Source of the DNA: DSUN01 sp035527715
GTDB lineage: Bacteria > Planctomycetota > PUPC01 > DSUN01
Direction of reading: 5' to 3'
Assembly (NCBI GenBank): GCA_035527715.1
Contig: DATKZY010000032.1
Coordinates: forward strand, 1 to 64,000
DNA length: 64,000 bases
The notes under the pieces: generated by a model
What the model saw: only the letters and a program-made list of their open reading frames with translations
What the model was told of the DNA's origin: nothing
Databases searched by the model: none
Program-made: the position numbers and the translations under genes
Part shown: one piece after another, positions 43,766-51,308 of the stretch
Layout: the number at the start of each line of letters is the position of its first letter
Numbering within the stretch: the first letter of the stretch is position 1

Positions 43766-44779
43766 CTACCCGTGGAGGCAATGGAGCATGTCGAGCGTGA
43801 GCCCGTGCTGGAGCGGCTGGCCGCCGAGGAATGCCTCGAAGTCGTCGGCCAGCCAGTTCAGGATGCGGACGACCGACTCGATCGGGGCCCCCGCGCGGTG
43901 GGGCGTGAGCCAGGCATTCTCGAGCCTCCGCAGCGGCGAATCGAGCGGCAGCGGCTCCTTCTCGAAGACGTCGAGCGCCGCGAACAAGTCGCCCTTCTCG
44001 AGCCGCTTCGTCAGGGCCGCCATGTCCACAAGCCACGCGCGGCCGATGTTCACGAGCAACGCGTTCTTCGGCAGCGCCGCGATCTCTTTCCTGCCGAACA
44101 GGCTCTTCGTCTCCGCGGTGTTGGCCGCGCACAGCACCACGACCTCCGAAGTGCGGGCCAGCTCCATCAGCGGGACGAGTCGGGCGCCGTACCGCTCGGC
44201 CACCACCTTCGGCACGTAGGGGTCGTAGGCTCGCAGGTGGACGTGGAACGGCTCGAGCAGCTCGGCCAGGCGGCGGCCGATGCCGCCGAAGCCCACGATG
44301 CCCACGGAGCGCCCCGTGAGCTGCCGCTCCTGCGGATCAATGTCCGCCGGGAAGTCGCGCACCCAGTGCTCCGTGCCCGCCCGCATGGCCGCGTGGTAGT
44401 CGCTGATCTTGCGGAGGCCACAGAGCGTGAGGCCCAGGGCAAGCTCGGCCACGGCGGGCGACCAGCCGTGGCGCGCCTCGGAGACCACGAGGCCGTGCTC
44501 CAGCTCCGCCCGGGCGCCCGCCTGCGCGAGGTTGATGTGCCCGGCGAACCGCAGACGGGGACACGTCGCGAGCAGCTCCCGCGTGAGCGGCGGCCACGCC
44601 CACATGAGCACGGCGTCGGCCCACGCCAGGTCCTTCGCGATCTCCTCGGCCGTGTTGTGCGAGCGCTTCCGCAGCGTCGCCAGCCTGGCCAGTCGGCGGA
44701 GAACGCCCTTGAGCGAAGGACATCGGAAGACGCCCGACGGCAGGTTCACCAGCAGACGGGTCTTTTCGCGCTCAGCCAT
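43766..44779 (-). CDS. D-isomer-specific 2-hydroxyacid dehydrogenase
   Basis: This is a 337-residue cytosolic NAD-dependent dehydrogenase. The nucleotide-binding motif is GFGGIGRR (163-170), with Asp186 in RAYDPY favouring NAD over NADP. Catalytic residues are in place: Arg247 (NIGRAW), Glu275 (DVFEKEPLP) and His294 (LTPHRAG). AGGAG sits seven bases before the ATG. Likely substrates are glyoxylate/glycerate-type hydroxyacids or 3-phosphoglycerate-like compounds; the lack of an ACT domain and the length argue against SerA. Confidence 0.93.
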   Translation of the reverse strand: MAEREKTRLLVNLPSGVFRCPSLKGVLRRLARLATLRKRSHNTAEEIAKDLAWADAVLMWAWPPLTRELLATCPRLRFAGHINLAQAGARAELEHGLVVSEARHGWSPAVAELALGLTLCGLRKISDYHAAMRAGTEHWVRDFPADIDPQERQLTGRSVGIVGFGGIGRRLAELLEPFHVHLRAYDPYVPKVVAERYGARLVPLMELARTSEVVVLCAANTAETKSLFGRKEIAALPKNALLVNIGRAWLVDMAALTKRLEKGDLFAALDVFEKEPLPLDSPLRRLENAWLTPHRAGAPIESVVRILNWLADDFEAFLGGQPLQHGLTLDMLHCLHG

Positions 44780-44886
44780 TCAATCGCTCCTGGAGCCGGA
44801 GACACGTCCTCCGCATGCTGTCATCATGGTGACGCGCACCCTTCCTGTCAAGCGACCGGCGGGCGCGCCTGCTTGCCAAAGAAGCA

Positions 44887-44916
44887 TTGCCACGCGAGGG
44901 GGCGATACGCTATAAT
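44887..44916 (+). promoter_or_regulatory. promoter of the WbsX/GH99-like gene
   Basis: TTGCCA (44887-44892), an 18-base spacer and TATAAT (44911-44916), about 55 bases before the ATG at 44972. Confidence 0.6.
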
Positions 44917-44971
44917 GGGGCGCACCGGGGGCGGGGCACCGCGCACGCGGCGGAAAGGACGGCGAGAAACG

Positions 44972-46072
44972 ATGAGACAGGCACGAACCGCGCTGACGCT
45001 AGGAGTGTGTGCCATGGCGCTGGGCATCGTCGCCAACAGTCGGACGGCTCCCGCGGGCGAGGCCGCGGGCAAGCCCCGGGCGCAGGTGGGCGCGTACTAC
45101 TTCGACGGCTGGGCCGGCAAGCACAAGCTGGCCGACACGGCCGACTGGGCGAAGGACGCCCCGACCCATCTCACGAAGCGCCTGCTCGACGAGTTCGCCG
45201 ACCGCGAGCCGCTCTGGGGCTGGCGCGACGACTCGCCCGAGGCGATGAAACGCCAGATTGACCTCGCCGCCGACCACGGCCTCGCCTTCTTCGCCTTCTG
45301 CTGGTACTGGCACCCCACCGGGAAGGAGGTGCAGGACGACCCGAAGCACACCGGCCTCGACCTCTTCGTGAAGGCCCCCAACAACGGACGGATGAAGTTC
45401 TGCCTCCTCGTCGCCAACCACGCGGGCTACCTGATCCGAGGCACCGACAACTGGCGGCGGGCCGCCACCTTCTGGATGCCCTACCTCAAGCACAAGCAGC
45501 ACCTCACCGTCGGCGGCAAGCCGCTCGTCATCATCTTCAACGCCGGCGGCGGCGAGAAGGACGGCTTCGCCGCCGTCCAGGACGAGGCCCGCAAGGCCGG
45601 GCTGCCCGGCGTGGCCATCGCCGCCTGCGGCCCAGGCACCATCGAGACTGGCTACACCCACACCACCCGCTACAACATCGTGCCCGGCTACACCGCCGGC
45701 GGCCAGGAGCACAAGTTCCAGGAGCTGGCCGAGGTCCACCGGCGCGCCTGGGCCGGCCGCCCCGAGATGCCGTGCATCCCCTGCATCATCGGCGGGTGGG
45801 ACTGCCGTCCCTGGGAAGGCCCCAACGGCCTGGGCAACAAGCGGCCGGGCTGGTACTTCCCCGACCGCACGCCCGAGCAGTTCGGCGCCCACGTGCGCGA
45901 CGCCGTCGAGTGGATGGAAAAGCACCCCGAGCGGGCGACGGCCGAGAAGCTGGCCGTGATCTACGCCTGGAACGAGTTCGGCGAGGGCGGCTACATCGCC
46001 CCCACCAAGGGCGACCCCGAGGCGAAGTACCTCCAGGCCCTCAAGGCAGTCGTCCTCCCCGACGCCCCGTGA
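44972..46072 (+). CDS. secreted WbsX/GH99-like protein
   Basis: This is a 366-residue exported protein. The ATG at 44972 follows a clear promoter and opens a signal peptide (ALTLGVCAMALGIVANS). It has the glycosyltransferase-WbsX / GH99-like signature: AQVGAYYFDGW at the start, FFAFCWYWHPTG in the middle and LAVIYAWNEFGEGGYIAP near the end (family motif AWNEWxEG). The export signal argues for a glycoside hydrolase (endo-mannanase-like) rather than a cytosolic transferase. The preceding open frame up to 43676 is a shadow. A strong hairpin follows the stop. Confidence 0.87.
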   Translation: MRQARTALTLGVCAMALGIVANSRTAPAGEAAGKPRAQVGAYYFDGWAGKHKLADTADWAKDAPTHLTKRLLDEFADREPLWGWRDDSPEAMKRQIDLAADHGLAFFAFCWYWHPTGKEVQDDPKHTGLDLFVKAPNNGRMKFCLLVANHAGYLIRGTDNWRRAATFWMPYLKHKQHLTVGGKPLVIIFNAGGGEKDGFAAVQDEARKAGLPGVAIAACGPGTIETGYTHTTRYNIVPGYTAGGQEHKFQELAEVHRRAWAGRPEMPCIPCIIGGWDCRPWEGPNGLGNKRPGWYFPDRTPEQFGAHVRDAVEWMEKHPERATAEKLAVIYAWNEFGEGGYIAPTKGDPEAKYLQALKAVVLPDAP

Positions 46073-46081
46073 GCGCCGGGG

Positions 46082-46126
46082 CAACTTGCGCCCCAACTCG
46101 CGCCCCCCCAGAAGGGGCGCAAGTTG
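46082..46126 (+). terminator. 13-bp hairpin after the WbsX/GH99-like gene
   Basis: CAACTTGCGCCCC (46082-46094) pairs perfectly with GGGGCGCAAGTTG (46114-46126), ten bases beyond the stop codon. There is no T-run, so the termination mode is uncertain. Confidence 0.45.
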
Positions 46127-46311
46127 GGCGGGCAACGGCAATCAGGTGGTGTGCCTCCCATGAGTACGGGCGCGCCTCTTGAGAGCACGGAGGCCTGCTT
46201 CCCGCACCTGCCCTCGACGGCTGGCCCTCCCGTCTCGTCCCGACGGTCCGTCCGTGTTCCGCCAGGAGAGAACCCTCCTCCCTCTCCCTCGGGGAGAGGT
46301 CGAGGCCTGGC

Positions 46312-46422
46312 CTACTCCATCTTGCGGATACGGACCTCGATGCCCTTCTCGGCGGAGAGGAGCTTGGGGAGCTGGGCGGTGTCGGTCTTGCCGAAGTGGT
46401 GAGGGTAGAGGATGCTGGGACG
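46312..46422 (-). pseudogene. 3' remnant of a second MBL-fold gene
   Basis: On the minus strand this codes 34 residues and a stop, SILYPHHFGKTDTAQLPKLL then SAEKGIEVRIRKME. It corresponds residue for residue to the end of the MBL protein at 47266-48036 (RILYPYHFGATDTAQLPKLL...). Most differences are silent or conservative, so this is an older paralogue or duplicate, not an assembly repeat. Homology stops abruptly near 46422, just before the toxin-antitoxin module. Confidence 0.75.
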
Positions 46423-46451
46423 GGGGGCTGGCCGCTGGTGACACGCCGGGG

Positions 46452-46480
46452 TTGCTGCTTAGCCGCGAGCGGGGTATAAT
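46452..46480 (+). promoter_or_regulatory. promoter of the third toxin-antitoxin module
   Basis: TTGCTG (46452-46457), 17 bases, TATAAT (46475-46480), 35 bases before the antitoxin start. Confidence 0.65.
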
Positions 46481-46514
46481 GCACGGCGGCATGCAGGTGG
46501 AAAGGAGAGCGCGA

Positions 46515-46730
46515 ATGATCACGCGAACAGTGCCCCTGGAGGAAGTCAGGGGCAGAACGCTTGAGGATGTGCTCGACGAGGTGGTCGAGCAGGAGGAGGT
46601 GCTGACGGTTCGCCGGCCGGACGGGTCGGCCGTGATGATCCAGCCGTCCCCCTGCCTCGAGCCCCTGCCCCGGCTCAAGTGCATCGTGCCCAAGGACTGG
46701 AAAGATGCCATCAACGCCCCCGGCCGCTGA
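46515..46730 (+). CDS. putative antitoxin (Phd-like)
   Basis: This is a 71-residue protein with AAGGAG seven bases before the ATG and a strong promoter upstream. LDEVVEQEEVLTVRRPDGSA followed by VMIQP resembles the beta-hairpin of Phd/YefM-type antitoxins, but the match is weak. The main support is position: it overlaps the following PIN gene by 26 bases. Confidence 0.8.
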   Translation: MITRTVPLEEVRGRTLEDVLDEVVEQEEVLTVRRPDGSAVMIQPSPCLEPLPRLKCIVPKDWKDAINAPGR

Positions 46731-47199
46731 GCGCGTGTTCCTTGATGCCGGCCTCCTCATCGCGGCCCTGTGCGAAGGCGACGAGAGGCACGAGGAGGCC
46801 CGCCCTCTGGTCGAGGCGGCCCGCGAGGGGGCATTGGCCGCATCTACCACGGCCGGCGTGCTGAGCGAAGTCTACGCGGTCCTGACCTGGGAGAAGACAC
46901 AGTCGAGATTGGCCCCGGCCGAGGCGGCCAGTGTCCTCAACCTGCTCATCAATCCCCCTTCCGCGATCGAGGTGCTTGCCTGCGGGTGCGAGACCGCGCG
47001 CAAGGCCCTCACTTTGGGCGCAGCCCACGGGCTGACGGCCCGGCGCGCTCACGATGCTCGCCATGCCGCGGCGGCCCTGCTCCATGGAATCAGAGGGGTC
47101 TACACCTACGATGTCGGGGATTGGAAGGCATTCGAGCCCGACGGCCTGAGGATCGCCGGCCCGCCCTCCGTGCTCTCACGCTTACCCAAGGCGCGCTGA
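46705..47199 (+). CDS. PIN-domain ribonuclease toxin
   Basis: This is a 164-residue PIN protein, longer than typical VapC. Active-site acids are in RVFLDAGLLIAALCEGD (Asp), TTAGVLSEVYAVLTW (Glu) and TARRAHDARHAAAAL (Asp), followed by GVYTYDVGDWKAF. AAGGA precedes the ATG inside the antitoxin gene. It is the second gene of a type II module that sits between an MBL remnant and the intact MBL gene. Confidence 0.9.
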   Translation: MPSTPPAAERVFLDAGLLIAALCEGDERHEEARPLVEAAREGALAASTTAGVLSEVYAVLTWEKTQSRLAPAEAASVLNLLINPPSAIEVLACGCETARKALTLGAAHGLTARRAHDARHAAAALLHGIRGVYTYDVGDWKAFEPDGLRIAGPPSVLSRLPKAR

Positions 47200-47265
47200 C
47201 ACACCTGGCCAGTGGGCGGGCGAGGCGACAGTCTGCTTCTGCCAGACCGTGATTGCTCTCCTTGC

Positions 47266-48036
47266 CTACTCCATCTTCCGAATGCGCACTTCGATGCCCT
47301 TGTCGCCCGCCAGGAGCTTGGGGAGCTGGGCGGTGTCGGTCGCCCCGAAGTGGTAGGGGTAGAGGATGCGGGGACGGAAGGCTTTCGCGGCGTCGGCGAC
47401 CATCTCGGGGCTCATGGTGTAGGGCAGGTTCATGGGGAGGAAGGCCACGGCGATGTCCTTCAACGCCTTCATTTCGGGGATGTTCTCGGTGTCCCCCGCG
47501 ACGTAGACGCGGGTGTCGCCGAAGGCGATGATGTAGCCGTTGCCGTCGCCATGCGGGTGGAAGGGGCCGCCGTCGGGACGCTTGTGGAGGATGTTGTAGG
47601 CGGGGACGGCCTCGATCTTGAGCCCCGCGACCTCGCGGGAGTCGCCATTCTTCATGACGATGCCGCCCTTGACCTTCGCGGCGCACTTCTGGGTGAGGAC
47701 GATGGCCGTGCCGTCCTTGCAGATGGCCGCGATGGCGGCGGGGTCCAGGTGGTCGCCGTGCTCGTGGGTGACCAGGATGATGTCGGCCTTCGGCATCGTC
47801 GCGTAGTCGGCTTCGGCCGACACGGGGTCCACGTGGATCGTCTTGCCCCCGAACGCGAACATCAGCGTGCCGTGGCCGACGAATGTGATCTTCAACTCTC
47901 CCGCGGACGTCTTGACAACATCGGTCTCGAGCATGGGGGGCCTCCTGTCCACATGTGCCGCTCCCGCGCAGCCCGCCAGTGCTGCGACGAGAGCCGGGAT
48001 CCCGGCGACAATGCACGCCGCGCAGCGTCTCAGCAC
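47266..48036 (-). CDS. MBL-fold metallohydrolase, probable lipoprotein
   Basis: This is a 256-residue metallo-beta-lactamase-fold protein of the UlaG/L-ascorbate-6-P lactonase-like group. The metal motif THEHGDHLD is at 90-98, with later ligands in FHPHGDGNGYI and YVAGDTENI. The N-terminus has a hydrophobic segment and the lipobox LAGC (Cys23), so it is likely anchored outside the inner membrane. It is read from a GTG (48036) with GAGGG/AGGAG upstream, 7 bases after the methyltransferase-PQQ gene, so it is the third gene of an operon. Confidence 0.9.
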   Translation of the reverse strand: MLRRCAACIVAGIPALVAALAGCAGAAHVDRRPPMLETDVVKTSAGELKITFVGHGTLMFAFGGKTIHVDPVSAEADYATMPKADIILVTHEHGDHLDPAAIAAICKDGTAIVLTQKCAAKVKGGIVMKNGDSREVAGLKIEAVPAYNILHKRPDGGPFHPHGDGNGYIIAFGDTRVYVAGDTENIPEMKALKDIAVAFLPMNLPYTMSPEMVADAAKAFRPRILYPYHFGATDTAQLPKLLAGDKGIEVRIRKME

Positions 48037-48043
48037 GATTCCC

Positions 48044-51000
48044 TCACTCCTTTCCGCCGAAGCACAGGACCTTGCCGTCCACGGTGCTCAGGCACAAGCG
48101 GCCGTGGGCCGCGGCCAGGCCGTCCCAGACCACGGGCGCGTCAAGGGGGTACTCGGCGGCCTTGGCGCCGTCGTCCGCCGAGAGCACCCAGAGCACCCCG
48201 CCCTTCCGGCCCTCGTAGGCCGCGTGGGGATCGTCCGGCGGGATCTCGACCGGCATGGCTCCGAGGAACAGGAGCGATCCGGCCTTCAGCATCGCTCGCG
48301 CCCGCACCGGCAGGTCGCGACGCCATACGGTGTCGTCCGAGCGGTCCTTGGGAAGGGTGCGGAAGTCGGGCAGGGGCTCCTCGCCCGCCGAGAACGGCGC
48401 GTTTTTCCTCTTGAACAGGCTGTACTGCCCTGTCGCGTCGCCCTTGCGCTGGACGCCCCAGACGGCTTGGTCGTCATAGGCCATCAGCACGCCGGTGGGG
48501 ACTGCGATCCCCGGATTCCACCTCCCTGGCCGGTTGACAATCCACGAGTAGGCGACCGCCACGCGGCTGAAGTCGCCCGTCCCCAGGACCCAGTGCGACC
48601 TGTGGTTCTCTGCATCGTCGAGCAGGCTGGAGGTCGAGAGCAGGTGGCGCGCCATCCTATCCTGCTTCTCCAGCCGGGCGCTGAACCGGGCCTGGCGCAG
48701 GAAGATGCTCGTGCCATCGCTGACGAGCACGTCGGAGGTCGCGCCCCCGGCCATGGAAAACGAGTCGCTCAGGTCGGGGGCGAGAAACGTCTTGTAGTCG
48801 GTCGTGTTCTGGGCGACCTTCGTGACGTGCTCGGGCTTCGCCTTGTCCTTGCCTTCCTGGTAGACGGGATGCCGGCTCTCGAAGTGGGCGCGGCAGACGA
48901 CTGTGCCCGTCGCCGGGTCCAACCCGTACAGCTCGATCCCCCCGTCAATCCAGGTGGACCGCCCGGCGGAGCAGTAGGCCACGCCGTCGAGGACGAGGAC
49001 GCTGCCGTGCACGGGCCAGAGCGACTCGACGCGGTCGCAGGCCACCGTCCGCAGGTCGGCCGGGGCGGCGAGAAAACGCCAGACCAGTTCGCCGTCGGCC
49101 AGGCTCAGGCAGTGGACCCGGCCGTCGGCGCTGCCGAACAACACCCGGCCCGCGTGCACCGCGGGCGGGGAGTCCACGCGGCCCCCGCAGTCGTACTTCC
49201 AGGCCACGCGGCCGGTCGCCTCGTCCAGGGCGTACACGGCGTCCTCGTCGCTGGCTGCCACGAGCACCTTGCCGCCAGCGATCACGGGCGGCGTCAGGCG
49301 GCCCCCGATCTCCGCCTTCCACGCCGGCTCGAGCCTGGCCGGCAGCACCGTGCCGGCGACCCCGCTGCGCAGCGGGTCGTGCCTGTACTGGGGCCACGAC
49401 GCCGCGTCCGCCGCCGCTCCGACGATTGGCTTCCCGTACGCGGGCCCCTTCTCCAGGCGTTCGCCGTCCGGGACCCTGCGCGTTTCGGCGGCGGCCGCAG
49501 GCCGGTCGGGCGCGAGCGCCCAGAAGCCCTTCAGCAGCGACTCCATGTAGCAGCCGCAGGCGTGAGATGGGGCATAGAGGAGGCCGTTCGCGGGCATGAT
49601 CCCGTACTGGCACGTGCCGCGGACCCAGTTGTTGCGCGAATGGCCGTCGCCCGCGAGGTCCATCATCTCGATGCCGCGCTTGCCGGTGAGGATGTAGCGG
49701 TCCGTGGCCTTCTCGCGGTAGCAGCGGTGGTGGTGGCCCGCCGTCTGGAGGTCCACCATCACCCGATTCGTCCGCTTGACCTCGCCCGTGCGGAGGTCCC
49801 GGGCCTCGCTGAAGTCCTGGACGGGGGGTGGCGCCACGGAGTCGCTCGTGTGAAGCCCCTGCCAGACGAGTCCGTCAATCACGAAGATGTCGAGGGGCGA
49901 GTGGAAGCCGCCGCCGGCCTTGCACGCCCAGAGCGTCTTTCCGGTGTCCGCCGACAGGGCGGTCAACTGCCCGGCCAGATTGGACAGCACCACGCCGTCG
50001 GCAACGACCAGCGTGTACCTGCCAAACGTCGTGCCGCCGCCCCCCTTCTTCTTTGCCCCCTTGGCGCCCGGCGTCTCTCCCGCCTTCCCCGAGGTCCACA
50101 GGGGCCGCCCGGTCGCCAGGTCGAGACAGGCCACGCCCTCGCCGACCTGGATGTAGGCCCTCCGGCCGTCCGAGGCGAGGGTCTCCGGCCGGAGAGCCCC
50201 GCCCGCGCCCGACCACGTCCATAGAACGGCGTCGGCTTCGACGCCGATCGCGACGACCGCCTTGCGGTTCGGCAGCCTGAAGGTTCCCTTGAACTCCTCG
50301 TGCCCCGCGGCCTGCTCGGCCACGGGGTCGCCCTTCAGGACGAGCAGGATGCCGTTGGCGAGCACGATCTCCTCGGCCCCCGCGGTCGCGTCGAACGTTC
50401 GGAGGGTCTTGCCCGTCGCGGCGTCCAGTTCCGCGACCGGCTCGCTCAGCCCCAGGGGCGCGTAGACGCGGTCGCCGGACGCGACGAGCAGCCGCGTGAC
50501 CTGCGGCGGCCCGGAGCGGAAGCGGAGCTGGTGCCACGTCCAGGAGGCCATCGGCTTGTCCCAGAGCCGCACGCCGCTGAAGGCGTCGCGGGCCACGAGC
50601 GACCATTTCCCCGGCACGCCCATGTTGGCCGACGTAGCCTGGTCAACGATGTAGAACAGCCGGCCCTTCGCCGTCACCACGGAGCTGATGCTGCACAGGC
50701 GGTGATGGTTGCGTGCCCAGATGGGGCTGGCGAGCCACTGCATGTGCCGGGGCGGCCCGACGACCGTGTCGTGGGCGACGGCGTTGTTGTCGGGCCCGTG
50801 CAGGTAGTGGGTCCACTCGTCAATCGCCTTCGGCCAGGGCTTGACCGTCTTCGTCCACTCCTCGCCTTGGCGGACATATGCGACGCCGTTCGGCGCCAGC
50901 ACGCGCATCACCTCGTCCATCGCGACCGCGCCGAGGCCCTCCGACACGAGCAGGTTCACCAGGCCGTCAATGTAAGGCAGGCGCCGGCCGTCGAACGTGT

Positions 51001-51289
51001 CGGCCGACACGCCGCCGGACGCCCCGAGCGTGCGGAAGCGCGCCCGCGCCCGCCCGACGTTGGCCGGGTCGGCGTCGAGGCCGTGGACGAGGAAGCTGTC
51101 GCTGCCGCGCAGGGCAGCCGTGAGCGCCCCATCGCCACAGCCGAGGTGGACGACCAGGCCGCCTCGGACGCCCGTGGCCTCGAGGATCTGCCGCGCCTGG
51201 GCGGCTGCCTGCGGGTCGCCAGGACCCGCCGCGGCCACGAGGGAGGGGAGGAGGCACGCAACCGCAGCGAGCAAGAGTCTGGCAGTCAT
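48044..51289 (-). CDS. secreted methyltransferase-like domain fused to a PQQ-type propeller
   Basis: This is a 1081-residue exported protein. The ATG at 51289 gives a signal peptide (MTARLLLAAVACLLPSLVAA) and has GGAG upstream. Residues ~25-165 resemble a class I SAM-dependent methyltransferase: motif I VVHLGCGDGALTAALRGS, motif II-like LVHGLDADPANVGRARARF, then DEVMRVLAPNGVAYVRQ. Residues ~170-1080 carry PQQ-type blades (ELDAATGKTLRTF, CLDLATGRPLW, ALDEATGRVAWKYD, GLDPATGTVVCR). SAM is not known outside the cytoplasm, so the methyltransferase fold may have another role. Gene order: GH-A protein, this gene (19-base gap), MBL (7-base gap). Confidence 0.87.
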   Translation of the reverse strand: MTARLLLAAVACLLPSLVAAAGPGDPQAAAQARQILEATGVRGGLVVHLGCGDGALTAALRGSDSFLVHGLDADPANVGRARARFRTLGASGGVSADTFDGRRLPYIDGLVNLLVSEGLGAVAMDEVMRVLAPNGVAYVRQGEEWTKTVKPWPKAIDEWTHYLHGPDNNAVAHDTVVGPPRHMQWLASPIWARNHHRLCSISSVVTAKGRLFYIVDQATSANMGVPGKWSLVARDAFSGVRLWDKPMASWTWHQLRFRSGPPQVTRLLVASGDRVYAPLGLSEPVAELDAATGKTLRTFDATAGAEEIVLANGILLVLKGDPVAEQAAGHEEFKGTFRLPNRKAVVAIGVEADAVLWTWSGAGGALRPETLASDGRRAYIQVGEGVACLDLATGRPLWTSGKAGETPGAKGAKKKGGGGTTFGRYTLVVADGVVLSNLAGQLTALSADTGKTLWACKAGGGFHSPLDIFVIDGLVWQGLHTSDSVAPPPVQDFSEARDLRTGEVKRTNRVMVDLQTAGHHHRCYREKATDRYILTGKRGIEMMDLAGDGHSRNNWVRGTCQYGIMPANGLLYAPSHACGCYMESLLKGFWALAPDRPAAAAETRRVPDGERLEKGPAYGKPIVGAAADAASWPQYRHDPLRSGVAGTVLPARLEPAWKAEIGGRLTPPVIAGGKVLVAASDEDAVYALDEATGRVAWKYDCGGRVDSPPAVHAGRVLFGSADGRVHCLSLADGELVWRFLAAPADLRTVACDRVESLWPVHGSVLVLDGVAYCSAGRSTWIDGGIELYGLDPATGTVVCRAHFESRHPVYQEGKDKAKPEHVTKVAQNTTDYKTFLAPDLSDSFSMAGGATSDVLVSDGTSIFLRQARFSARLEKQDRMARHLLSTSSLLDDAENHRSHWVLGTGDFSRVAVAYSWIVNRPGRWNPGIAVPTGVLMAYDDQAVWGVQRKGDATGQYSLFKRKNAPFSAGEEPLPDFRTLPKDRSDDTVWRRDLPVRARAMLKAGSLLFLGAMPVEIPPDDPHAAYEGRKGGVLWVLSADDGAKAAEYPLDAPVVWDGLAAAHGRLCLSTVDGKVLCFGGKE

Positions 51290-51308
51290 CGCCGATCTCC
51301 ACATGGAA

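Larger units (their letters stand above)
46073..46514. other. intergenic region with terminator, gene remnant and TA promoter
   Basis: This 442-bp gap contains a hairpin (46082-46126), a 3' fragment of an MBL-fold gene on the minus strand (46312-46422), and a promoter for the downstream toxin-antitoxin module (46452-46480). No complete gene is seen. Confidence 0.6.

Noticed and set aside
43676..44971. Plus-strand frame extending the WbsX/GH99-like protein upstream
   Set aside because: It is antisense to the 2-hydroxyacid dehydrogenase. A TATAAT promoter and a signal peptide place the start at 44972.
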